From positions 1,916 through 65,915 of the forward strand of contig JXTB01000573.1 in NCBI GenBank assembly GCA_002914805.1: 64,000 nucleotides of DNA, written 5' to 3'. Below are positions 38,330 through 48,879 of the stretch, piece by piece; the first letter of the stretch is position 1, and the number at the start of each line of letters is the position of its first letter. The position numbers and the translations under genes are program-made. The notes under the pieces are model-generated. The model was given only the letters and a program-made list of their open reading frames with translations, did no database searches and was not told the origin of the DNA. This DNA is from Parasponia andersonii. Its lineage: Eukaryota; Streptophyta; Magnoliopsida; Rosales; Cannabaceae.

Positions 38330-40067
38330 TGCTCGGAGATGGAGGACAGAACCTTCAAATTGCTGGTCTGACAGAATCTGGTGGATAAATCCAGGTTTAT
38401 TTGTGTAGTTTAAAACTGCATGGTCATTAGATGCCAGTTTATTGTGCCTCAGAAAGATGGTGAGAGCTCTTTGCTTACTCTTCTTGCTCTCAGTCCCTCT
38501 TTTTCTTCTTTTTTCTTTTTACCTTTTATTTTTCTTTTGTTTTAATTATAGTATGAGAAGGAAAACTTACACATTGAAGCCAGATGAATCTTATCTCGAA
38601 GATCTCTTCTAACTTGGTTGATGTGTTGTTCCTCTCTTTCCCTTTTTCTTTCTCCTTTCCATTTTTTGACGTTTGAAGCGACTATACTTGGTATCAGCAT
38701 CTGATGCAAGCAAAACAAGGAAAACTTTGTGAACGTGTCATTTCGGCTGGCATAGTTAGGCAATGCCAATTGCCTCTGTATCACTACAATAGCAACTAGA
38801 TTTATTCTTTCTATTTTCACTTGGTTTAATTGCCTTTGTTGGTTGAGCCATGGTTTTCTTGCAGCGTTTTTGGGATAATGAGAAATATGATTGGACACTA
38901 ATGAAATATGTTCTCTGGTTCCACAACTTTTTATAATTGACCTTAATTGGCGTTTGTTAGCTCTATTTTACGTATTCATGTTCTGAACTTTAAGGGTGAT
39001 TAGTTATGTTTGTTTTTACTCTTCGTGTCTTCTGTCTTGCCTCTGTAAACTTACAAAATTTATCAGTACAAAATCATGGACGGTAATGGGTAAAAGCAAT
39101 GCATAGATAACTGCACATAGAAGATGTCCTGCACAAAGAAATTACATTATTAATTGTTCGATAATAAAAGTGAAACAGATAGAGATGTAAAATACTATCA
39201 AATGCATGTGCTCGTGAGTTCTTTCAGCGGATTACGGATATGAGACAGTTTACGAAAAAAAGAAAGAAAGAAAAGAATAGAGTGATTAGACATTTGGTAA
39301 TTATAAATGGGTTTTATTATTAGTGTTAGAAATGGTTCAAGCAGAGTGGGGACTGAGTCACACGATCGCATATTCACAAAGGAATGTACCATACTTTACA
39401 CAGATTCCGTACCTTGTGAGCTTTTCTATTTATCAAAGAGTCCTACTAGAAATGGTTCCCTTTTGTTTTCTTCTGTGTTTCCTTTTTTTGACATGTTTTA
39501 ATTATTTAGCTTCATTAATCTTTAAGCCTTGTTGATCATTCTTGGAGGAGGAAAATATGTTATTAGTGTTAGTTGCCTTTTGACGTATCTCTATCATCCA
39601 TTATTGGTGGACCTCGTGATGAGACTCGCGGACCTCGTGATGAGACTCTGTCTACTCCAATGAACGGCTATAATACATCGCGTCTAATCAGTGTTAAAGG
39701 ATTACTCACCTAAGTAATCTCTCTTGATTTCATTTTTTTTTTCATCAACGTTCAAATCATTATCGGTTATACTTTTCTTTTACTAATAAAGCTCAGCCTC
39801 ATACAACCAGTCATATCTTTGATATCTCATACTAATAATATGATACTCACAGTAACGTGCGTTTTCTCATACACTGCTCTAAACTAAACTACCAAACAAA
39901 AAAAAGGAAAAGAAACATTTCTTTTATAAATACACGTTTATATATGTAATATATATCCTGATACAGTGATATACATGCACACTTTTCTTTTCTTGCTTGA
40001 ATTCCTTGTACGCAGAAGTACTTCTACATTATAGGGTGACCTAATTAAGAGGATATATATTATCTAA
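38330..40067. other. Spacer between the PCFS4-like and PSK genes
   Basis: The first part is the 3' UTR of the PCFS4-like gene. The remainder is the shared 3' side of two convergent genes. A 21-bp tandem duplication lies at 39609-39650. Open frames at 38542-38898, 39198-39392 and 39307-39535 have no recognisable domain. Confidence 0.55.
39609..39650. repeat. Tandem duplication, two copies of 21 bp
   Basis: GGACCTCGTGATGAGACTC followed by two bases occurs at 39609-39629 and 39630-39650; the copies differ only at their ends. Non-coding. Confidence 0.85.
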
Positions 40068-40598
40068 TTAAGGTTTATGTTGTTGGGTGTAAATGTAATC
40101 CAAGTGAGCCTCTGCAATCATCCTTCTCTTCAGACAGTCTTCATCTTTATCATCGCATCTCTTTGATCCCATCAGCTGAAAAATGAAAAGAAGTGTTCCA
40201 AAATAATGTTATAGCATATATAATAATACATAATACATATATGTATGTGTATATATGCGTATATATACATAGAGAGAGAGAGAGGGAGAGGCTTTACGTC
40301 TAAAAGATCATCATCTTTTATCCCTATAAAAGATTCTTCATGCATAGTGATCTCTTTATGATCAATATTAGCCTTTTCTTCAACTGTTGACCATATTGAA
40401 CAAACAAACCAAAAAATAAAATAAAATATAATGAGTTAATACAAAGCATAATCCAACAATTAAAAGAAGCAATAGTATTATACGTATATATGTATCGATA
40501 CCAGCTTGTTCCGCTACCAGAAGACGAGCATCCGAGTGAAAGCAAATGCGAACAACAAAGAGTGGAAAGATGAGAAACACAATATTGATCTGTTTCAT
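40068..40598 (-). CDS. PSK: Phytosulfokine (PSK) peptide-hormone precursor
   Basis: Three exons on the minus strand: 40502-40598, 40298-40383, 40068-40175, joined by GT-AG introns in phases 1 and 0; 96 residues. The N-terminus [16 protein letters not shown] is a hydrophobic signal peptide, probably cleaved near residue 24. The middle is acidic. The end reads [27 protein letters not shown], with the hormone pentapeptide YIYTQ at residues 88-92 (genome 40083-40097) preceded by the conserved Asp. In plants both tyrosines are sulfated by TPST in the Golgi, the precursor is cut by subtilases, and the peptide is sensed by PSK receptor kinases to promote cell growth and modulate immunity. The length and layout are normal for the family. 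The diagnostic exon is only 35 codons, so long-ORF searches miss it. Confidence 0.95.
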
Positions 40599-41305
40599 CT
40601 TTGAAATTCCACTTAGCTCAGTAGAGTGTAGTTAGTTTTAAGAAATAATTAGCTAGAGATGAGGAAAGAGATGCCTGAGATGTGGTGTATAAATAAGACC
40701 ATAGAAGGGCTTGCTTAATTACTATTATGCCCTCTTTTTGTTGAATGAAGTCATCCTAGTGAGGAATATTTCATTAAGAAAGACTAAAAAGTTGGAGAAT
40801 ATTACAATGTACAAGGACAAACTTAATGATCCCTGTTAACAAAGAGTAATGCTATATAAGTCTAACATACCAAATTCTGTTCCTACTTTTACTCAGCTCA
40901 TAGACTCCCAAAGCCACTTACAACTAACCGACCAAACATGTGTGGACCCTACCGGCCACTTCCCCAAACACAGCTTATGGATGTTACTTCTTTGAGGGTA
41001 CAACTTCCATTTTGAGTATTATATCAATACTTGTATCTATATATGTATATATTTGTTCAAATAAATTTGAATGGTACCCCTTGATATTATTAAGTTATCA
41101 AATCTTCTTACTTCTTGTGTTTAATTTTTGGTGACTGACAAATAATCAGAATTAATAATTATTCCTGGAATTGGGCTATCTCTTTGGTAAAAGTCCATAA
41201 AGTTTAGAGGGTTTTCTTGCATGATTTCTGACCATTTTTCCATTAAAAAATGATATGGTTTATCTTGTTCGTATGGTAAATAAGCATTTTACCATGCCAT
41301 AGAAA
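40599..41305. other. PSK upstream region
   Basis: This holds the promoter side of the PSK gene and AT-rich spacer. No second gene is visible; the open frame 40940-41134 has no domain. I could not fix a TATA box or a known regulatory element with confidence. Confidence 0.45.
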
Positions 41306-42169
41306 CAGTGGCGCGGCCTGAAATAAATTTCAGATAAATTTCAGGGAGTAAATATTGAGATCAAAATTTTAAGCTAGCTTAAATAAAAATTTAACAAACG
41401 TCAATTTGTTTACATATTTTTCAAGTTTAGTCTCTATATTATAATCTAAAATTAGTTTCCCCAACTTCATAGTTATAATAAAATATGCAAAAATAAATCT
41501 TATTCTATTCCTTGTTTTCTCATGTATAAAATAATGGGTACAATTTTTATTTAAAATACCTTCTAGAGATAGAAAACTCACTTATTTTATAAAATTTACA
41601 AACTAAGAGAACAAACAAAAATATATAAAACTTACAAATATGTAATTGTCATAACTAAAAATGTGAGTGAATTTTTTTTTTTTTTTTGGGAAATGAAAAT
41701 ATGTGAGTGAATTTGAAAACTTTTTTAAAAAATACAAATATAAAACATTAATTTAGACCAATCTACCAAAAAATATGCGTATAAATACACACACAAATAT
41801 CACATATAGCCATCATAAAATTATTTTTTCCAATTTTATATGTTGGCTAATATGATATAACAATTGCTGGAGTAAATTTTAAGAAAAAAATAAGTTGCTG
41901 AAAAAAATTAGGGAGAAAAAATATAGAGGTAAAAGAGATAATTAAGATAAATTATAAGAAATTTAAAAGTAAATAGACTGATGAAATTTAAGGGTTAGAG
42001 AATTAATTAACTTAATTTTGAATGAATTAATAGAGGAAAGTTTACATTTAATGAAAAAAAATTTATGAGTTAATTGATTTAATATATAAATATTATATAT
42101 ATATAATGTAAAGATTTTTTCCAAAAATTGAGAGAGCATATGCCCCTTCCTGACGTGGCTCCGCCACTG
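41306..42169. mobile_element. Non-autonomous DNA transposon with 9-bp target duplication (Mutator-like)
   Basis: The element starts CAGTGGCGCGGCC and its other end, reverse-complemented, starts CAGTGGCGGAGCCACG, giving short terminal inverted repeats. It is flanked exactly by CCATAGAAA at 41297-41305 and 42170-42178, a perfect 9-bp target-site duplication. The 864-bp interior is AT-rich and codes for nothing. A 9-bp duplication is typical of Mutator-like elements; the TIRs are short for a classical MULE, so the superfamily is an inference. Confidence 0.8.
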
Positions 42170-42178
42170 CCATAGAAA

Positions 42179-42797
42179 TAATAATTAATTTCTTTCATGT
42201 GTGCTTGTCATTGTCATATTGGTGGTGTTTATTATTGTTTAGTCCACACAAAAACAATTAGTGTCCATGCTTGTTAAATTAAGAAAGGAATAAACCTCAC
42301 GCTTCATCATATTAATGTAGAAATGGAATGCTTTTCTTTTCATTTTCCGTGTCGTTTTTGCAGATGGAGTACCTGAAACTTGTAGAAAGAGATTCAATAG
42401 TGGATTAATTTTTATTTATTTATTTACTGTTTATTATTTTGAAAGAAGAATAGTGGAAGTTTACAAAGAAGTCAACAAGTCAACCTGTCGACTGCCCATG
42501 GTGGACAGTTGTTTCCCATTTGATATTAACACTTTTTTTCTTTAATTAGTTAATTAGTCTACATTCCACGAATTCCATTTCCCATGCACTTTGTTTCGTA
42601 CTGGAAATTTCCACGGTGCTTTCTTATCATTAAAATATTTTGTGACCTTTATATGGCTCTATTAATACTCGAAGTCGAAATGTCTTTATATGTGTCTCTC
42701 CCTCATTTCCCAGAATTCTCAACCCTTTAAAAAAAAAGAAAAAAAAATCTCAAACTTTTAAATCGGTCATTATACTGATCTATATGTGATATAATAT
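42179..42797. other. Spacer between MULE-like element and LTR retrotransposon
   Basis: About 600 bases of AT-rich DNA with no gene or repeat I recognise. Its last five bases (AATAT, 42793-42797) form the left target duplication of element 1. Confidence 0.6.
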
Positions 42798-43617
42798 TTT
42801 TGGTGCAGTTTTTATCAGTTGCTTACGTATCTCTGAATAGTTGATGCTGTATCTACCAACTGTCCACGTATCCTCGCTATCTCAGAGTGCTTTTGACTTT
42901 AAGTTGGATTGGAGAGCTAAGGATGACCACATGCAAAAATTCTCCGATACTTAAGTCAGATATTTATCCCTGAGATTTAGTAGCAAAGATTAAGTTTTTC
43001 TCTTGCTTACAAATTTCTATCTATCTCTTTTTCTTATATCTCTGTATACGTATATGCCTCTGTCCTCAGGGGGACGGATGACTCATATATATAGTCCTGG
43101 AACTGAGAACTTTCTGGCTCTCAATCCCAGGATCGAGTACCTTTTCTCATCATGACTTACTCCAGAAATCATGGGCCGTGGTTACCGTAATTTCCCTTGC
43201 ATCGCCGTGACCTGCTTTCCGCAATCCCCTATGGCTCAAGCCTAGCGGGGGTGAGATTTTGACAACTTGCCGTTCTGTTAGGACGGTCTGCCCAACGCGC
43301 ACATCGACCCACGATTGCATTAAATGCCATGTCTGGATCTGGAGCAGAGGACTGCCTCTAATGATCTTCTAGTGGAAGACCCTCGAAGCTCCTGACCCCC
43401 AGCTGTCGAGGTAAAAATTAGATTAGGCCGAATCCGTCCAGGGTCTGGGATGGATTCGGCCATGGTCTCCGACAATCCACGGGCCAATACGGTGTCACGT
43501 GCGGCTCGTGTGGCTTTTAGGCAGTCCTTCTGGACACGTATCGGATGGTGTGCCCTCTGTCACCTGTTTCACCACTTAACCGTCCACGTGGTATGTGATT
43601 TAGGAGCGGGCCCCACA
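42798..43617 (-). repeat. Element 1, 3' LTR
   Basis: This aligns along its whole length to 54248-55059 with many substitutions. On the minus strand it begins TGTGGGGCC. Its plus-strand left edge is TTTTGG, where the partner has TGTTGG, so the terminal TG/CA is mutated on one side. Confidence 0.9.
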
Positions 43618-43633
43618 GCTACCCCCATTTCCC
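43618..43633 (-). promoter_or_regulatory. Element 1 polypurine tract
   Basis: The minus strand reads GGAAATGGGGGTAGC immediately before the 3' LTR. Its counterpart in element 2 (56080-56096) is a cleaner purine run, GGAAATGGGGGAAG. Position and composition fit the plus-strand primer of LTR elements. Confidence 0.75.
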
Positions 43634-43992
43634 TACTTGATCAACTCGCATCTATTAAGTGGGGAAATTGTGCCTCCAGTCCGCTAATTCGAAGGGTACG
43701 CATGACTCATTACTGTCATTATTCCCTAATTACTGATACTGGTGCACGTCAACCCGTGTCATGATTTTTTCAAATTTTGAAATTCTAATGCTTCTGATTT
43801 CCTTGCACTGTTCGCCTCTAAGGAAAACCCTTCAGTTTCCCCCTATAAAAACCGCACTTGCACTCATTTCTTACTTTATCGAAATTCCCAAGTGCTCCAG
43901 GTTCCTTTCTTTCAAAATTTCCGGCCTTCTCGAATCTTAGAGTTCCTGAGTCCTCATTTTTCTCGAGACTTCTGCCCTCTTTGATCGCATCC

Positions 43993-46900
43993 ATGACAAT
44001 GGCTCCGAAGCAGAGTCAGAAATTCTACTCCATCGGAGATTCCGAGTTGGACTCATTGAGGAGGCAGCTCTGCTTCCCTGGCGGAGTCACTTTACAAAAG
44101 TTTGAAGGCCCGACAGACTGGTACCTTTACCCCTCCGCCCCCGAAGGCTCTATCGTCCTGGGGAGGAAACACTTAAAATGGCTGCGATTTCCCCTTCCTT
44201 CCCTAGTCTACCAGTTCTTCAGCTTGACAGGGATTCACCTAATGCAGTTGAACGCTAACGGTATCATGATCCTGATGGGGCTCTCTGCTCTATCGGTCCT
44301 CCTTGACATGTATATCGACCTAGAGGTGGTCTTCTATGCTTACAAGCTCACCCTCATCCCCAAAAGGAGCTCTTACTCTATCTTCTACCTCCAGCCGCTT
44401 CTGAGGCACCATGTTTTCTGGGGTCTGCCGAGGTCAGACAAGCAGTGGGATTCCTACTCCAGGCTGTATGCCATCGGAGGGACGTGATGCTCTCATTGGG
44501 TGAACGGGGAGTGTTTCCAAATCCCCCCATTTTTCTTGCAAAGTAAGTACTGAGTTATGCTTATATTTTTGGGTTTGAGTGAGCTTTACCCCTTTTTACT
44601 CATGATATCTAGCCTCGCGCAGCCTCTGTGGAGGAAAACAGGTTCGAGCCATGGTCGTCGGTGGGGTGGCTCAAGGAGCTAGAGGGGGTCGTCATCTTCG
44701 GATCCTCCAGGGATTGTCGACATATTCAGAACGTTCTGAATCCCCAGGTGATGAACATGATATTGAGGATGGTCTCTTATTTCCCTTTCCCACTGGACAC
44801 GTGGGTCATCTCCAAGTACCTCCGGAGCTAGCTCGATGCTTCAGCTCTGAACCGATTCCACCGAGATGAATAGAGCCGCATCGCCATGGTGGGTCATTAA
44901 ATCACGGCCTTGAGCCATCTGGTAGGGCCCGACGACCTGGTGGCACCGACCAGCCACGAGCTTGAAGAGGCAGTGAGGCTCGTGACTGAGGAGTGCATCA
45001 GGTTCCGAAACAAGGAGACTGCTGCCCCAAGAGAGTTAGGGGTGAGTTTATTCCATGCCTTAAGGCTCTGTCGATTAGGTCATGGCCGTGTTCTAATAAG
45101 ATCATTCACCCTTGCAGGTTCGGACGCTGGCCCTTCGGTAGATCCCTCCTCGGCCAAGGGGAGCATCGTCGTTCACAGAGCCCGATCTAATGTCCCCGCC
45201 AGTTGGCACCTGGTGGTATCCTCCGAGGACGAGGCTGGGGAGCAGGGAGTTGTTGCCCCAAGAATGGGCTTGGACGACGAGCTGGCTGGTCTATTTTTGT
45301 CTAGAGGTGAAGCACTCGTGGTGCCTTCTCCTGAGGCAAGCAGGCCCGCGACTCAGGAGACGCTGGCCATAAAGATTGTGTATGGCAAAGGAGCACTTTC
45401 GAGTCTGCCAGGAGAGCTTGCTGCACCGACACCTTCTACCCCTAGCTCTGGCTCTAAGGTGGGCAAGGGGTCTGGTGCTTCTCATTCCCACAGGAAGATT
45501 GCCGAGCTCAGCAGGGGGGAAGGGGGGCTCCGAGGCTGAAGTCCTGACTATCTTCCCCTCCTCGGGTCCCTATGAAGCGGGGTCGCGAAGTCGGCCAGTC
45601 CGAAGGGGAGGAAAGCTCGGCGGGGAAGAGAAGCAAAACTGCCCCTTCTTCCGATAGTGACGATGACGGGGCTACCTGACCGTTATGAGAAGGAGAAAGC
45701 CTGCGTGCGGCGGGCCATCCGAGCACGTTGGTCAATACAACAAAAAATTACCGTCAGGCAGGTCTCCAAGAGAGGTAGTAGCCGAGGCCACTGAAGTGGC
45801 AACAGTCGTGGGGGCTCCTTCTACTAAGGGTGTGCTACCTCCAGCTATCGCTGAAGGTGCGCTTGGGGATGCCCTGCTTTCTACCGCCCCCACCTCTGCC
45901 ACTTCGGGGGGAGAAGGTGTCCTCGTGGTCGGTAGGGTGGAGTCACGTTCCTCAGACGCAGATGATGCCCGAGGAAAAGGTCCAGCTGCGGAGTTCAAGC
46001 TGGAGGCACTCTCCCTAGAGAACGTAGGGCTCGTTGCTGGTCGCAGCATTGCACAGGTTTGGCTCGCCTGGCCATAATCTCCGTGTTTTTGGCATCTTGG
46101 CTGAACACTGACCCCCTTTTCTTATATTCTGCAGCTAGCCGCCGTTCAGTCTTTCTATTCCTCTTGTGTCGGTGAGCTGACCGGGCAGCTGAACGCCCGT
46201 GCTGTGGCGGCTGAGCAGAGCGAGGTCACCCTTGCCGCGTTGAGGGCGGACTTCAACCTATATCATAGCCTAGATGAGGCTAAGGTCAGCAGCGCAGTGG
46301 CCCATGCTTTGAACGTCGAGAGGGCCAGACGTGAAGAGCTGGCCGCCAAGTTGGCCGAGGCAGAGGGGAAGATCTAATCCCTCAAAACTGAGGTCCTGAT
46401 CTGCGCTCGGAGGCCGAGGCTACCAGGTTGGCCCAAGCCAAGCTCAAGGTCAAGGAGCAAGAGTTGCAGAGCGTAGGGGCTGAGATGGGGCTACCTTTCA
46501 TTGCTCATGACAGAGCCGTCGATGAGGCTAAAGAGGCAAGGAAGGTCTAGGCGAATGCTAAGCTAGAGGCCCATTCCCTATGGTGCAAACTCGATCGGTC
46601 CAATGAGGTAATCCGACATCTCTATTTGGATCACAGTAAACTGATGGAAACTCACGTGGAGCTGTCTCGCAAGCACAACGAAGATCTCGTCGAAATTAAC
46701 GCTCTTTTGATCGACTTGCCACAGCGGCAAGTAGAGCTGAGACTAGCGGCACTGAGAGATAGGCTGGCAGATACAGAGAAACTAAAGATAAGGTACCAAA
46801 GACAAGTGGACCTCCTTTTTGTAGAGAGCTATAGGTCTGGCTGGGAGAACAGGGAATTTGAGGGCCATACAGAGGTGATGACACTAGACCAGTTCGATGA

Positions 46901-47580
46901 GCAGAAGAGTATCGAGAGAGACCATTACTATGTCAGGTACTACATGCAGCAGTTAGGGGATGAGATTAACATCGCGTACCCTGTTGATGTATTGAAGATG
47001 CTCGACGAAGAGAAAGATGGGCCCGTTACATCTGCCTCTTTTGTCAAAGAGATTGTTCCTGCTTTCGGTCTGCCAGAACAATCTGCGGAGGTTCCTGGAG
47101 GTCAGCTTGGTCCTAATGCTTCAACTGGCGGAGGGTCAAGTACGGTTGTCCTGTCTAGCAATGACTCTAAACCTGACGTGTCGTTCTCGACCGAGGCTGG
47201 GCTGAGTATCGAAGCTGGCGTTCCTCCCCCCGTTGGAGGTAATTAGGGGCCTTCGCTCTTTTGTGTACTTGTAAAATATTGACTATGCAGTGTAAAGTTG
47301 GCCCCCGTTGCGAGCATCTGTTTAAATAACAAAAACGGTGTACTTTTCTCACGTTTATTCTGTTTTTTTTTCTCTTTTTTTTTGTTGCCCGCACTCATGG
47401 TCAGGTTCGGATATCATATACGATGCCATTCCCTTCTCGGTGGTCTGGCCGACCTCTGGGTCTGGCCCAATCGTGTATGGTTTGGAGTTATTCGTGAATT
47501 CCCCCCGTGCTATGACTGATAAGATTTGCTCCGGAGATCGGGATATGAGTTTCGGCTCGTCTGGCTTTGAGGATGTATAA
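43993..47580 (+). pseudogene. Additional antisense gene of element 1 (plant 'putative gypsy type transposon' family), intron-bearing, decayed
   Basis: It runs opposite to gag-pol. The N-terminal domain (43993-44542, ATG at 43993 or 43999) reads LDSLRRQLCFPGGVTLQKF, then IVLGRKHLKWLRFPLP and LMQLNANGIMILMGLSALS. It resembles the plant family annotated as putative gypsy-type transposon (Transposase_28-like), whose function is unknown. Downstream segments are Ser/Pro/acidic, then an Ala/Glu-rich coiled coil (46135 on), then a conserved tail SGSDIIYDAIPFSVVWPTSG ending TAA at 47578-47580. Four intron-like gaps with GT...AG ends lie at 44543-44612, 45042-45117, 46057-46134 and 47239-47404; the last two keep frame exactly (phase 0 and phase 1). 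Premature stops (near 44485, 46375) and indels show that this copy is dead. Not part of the virion polyprotein; role unknown. Confidence 0.7.
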
Positions 47581-47960
47581 TTTCTGTTATGACTTGTCTT
47601 AGCAGAATTTGATCCACGCATATGGCTGGACTTCTCCGACCCTAAATGGGAGCATACCAGGAGCCAGCTCCAGGGATTGGTCGACAATTGCTTGTACCCA
47701 TCGCTACAGAGGAAGAGGCCTGGGCTCGGCTCTCACCAGGAGCAAACAGGGCATTACCACTCTGACATATCCTTGTGAGTCCGTCCAAGACCTGCTCCCG
47801 ATAGATAGAGATACTGGGTCCATGTCCCTGTCAGCCATGCATCCTGTAATTTAAGCAATAATAAACAGAATTTGGTTTTAATTTCTATCTTCGTGTTTGG
47901 TCTTATCTGTGCCTACTTCTAATGGGTAGGCCTTGGCCCCATTTACTTTCAGTCCATGTG

Positions 47961-48255
47961 TAGCTAAGGTGCTCTCTAGGGAGTGTCTACTTCCAACGGG
48001 TAAACCCTGGCCCTGTTTACCTTTGGCTTACGCGTAGCTTTGGTGCTCCCTGGGGGGGGTTTACTTCCAACGGGTAGACCTTAGCCCTGTTTACCTTTGG
48101 CTTATGCGTAGCTTAGGTGCTCCCTGGGGAGGGTCTACTTCCAATGGGTAGACCTTGGCCTGTTTACCTTTGGCTTACACGTAGCTTAGGTGCTCTCTGG
48201 AGAGGGTCTTATCGCTCAATTCTTCGCCATCCTGCAGGCATTCCGTGAGGGTCGG
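47961..48255. repeat. Tandem array of about four 74-bp units inside element 1
   Basis: The phrase TAGCTTAGGTGCTCCCTGG (or near variants) recurs at 47961, 48035, 48109 and 48182, spacings 74, 74 and 73. Between copies lie GGGTAGACCTTGGCC and TTTACCTTTGGCTTA. The array sits between the antisense gene and integrase. Confidence 0.9.
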
Positions 48256-48273
48256 CGGCAAGTTTTTGTTGCG

Positions 48274-48700
48274 CGGCCTGTTGCCCTTCGTACGTTCTCT
48301 CGGGTCATTGGCGAGCATTTTATTCCGTGACGTGATCCCTGTAGTAGGATTTTTATTGAATTCTGCTGGCAAACATTTTATTGCACAGCTTATTCCTCTT
48401 CGTACATTTTCTCGGGCCATCGGCAAGCATTTTATTGTGTGATATGATTCCCATAGTATGATCATTATTGAGGTCTGCTAGCAAACATTTTATTGCGCAG
48501 CTCATTCCTCTTCGTACGTTTTCTCAGGCCATCGACAACCATTTTATTGCATGATGTGATTCCCATAGTACGATCGTTATTGAGGTCTACTGGCAAGTAT
48601 TTTATTACGCAGCTCATTCCTCTTCGTATGTTTTCTCGGGCCTCCAGCAAGCATTTTATTGCGCGAGGTGATTCCCATAGTACGATCGTTATTTGCGCGA
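48274..48700. repeat. Tandem array of four 112-bp units inside element 1
   Basis: Units are anchored on CAGCTCATTCCTCTTCGTA at 48274 (variant), 48386, 48498 and 48610, exactly 112 bases apart. Each also holds CATTTTATTG twice and a CCCATAGTACGATCGTTATT-like block. It directly follows the 74-bp array. Confidence 0.92.
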
Positions 48701-48879
48701 ATAGTTCAAGGGGTCTGGCACCAGGGGCAGGACCTTTTACATAGCAAACTAATAGATAGGTCCATGTAGACATCTTGATATGTTTTGGAATTAGGCTATT
48801 TAATAATACAAGCATTTACATGTGTCTCACATGTGGTATCTGTTTAAGTGATGGGCATTCCACATGTTAGGTAGGCTCT

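Noticed and set aside
40324..40545. Membrane-like minus-strand ORF near the PSK gene
   Set aside because: It reads through exon 1 into intron 1 and exon 2 in the wrong frame; the spliced PSK model explains the conserved parts.
45732..46049. 105-codon minus-strand frame inside element 1
   Set aside because: Ser/Pro/Ala-rich shadow of the plus-strand antisense gene; gag-pol does not extend here.
47355..47687. 110-codon minus-strand frame after element 1 integrase
   Set aside because: Antisense of the conserved SDIIYDAIP exon; that plus-strand exon is the one conserved with element 2.
48274..48700. CRISPR-like regular spacing
   Set aside because: Whole 112-bp units are repeated, with no unique spacers; this is eukaryotic DNA.
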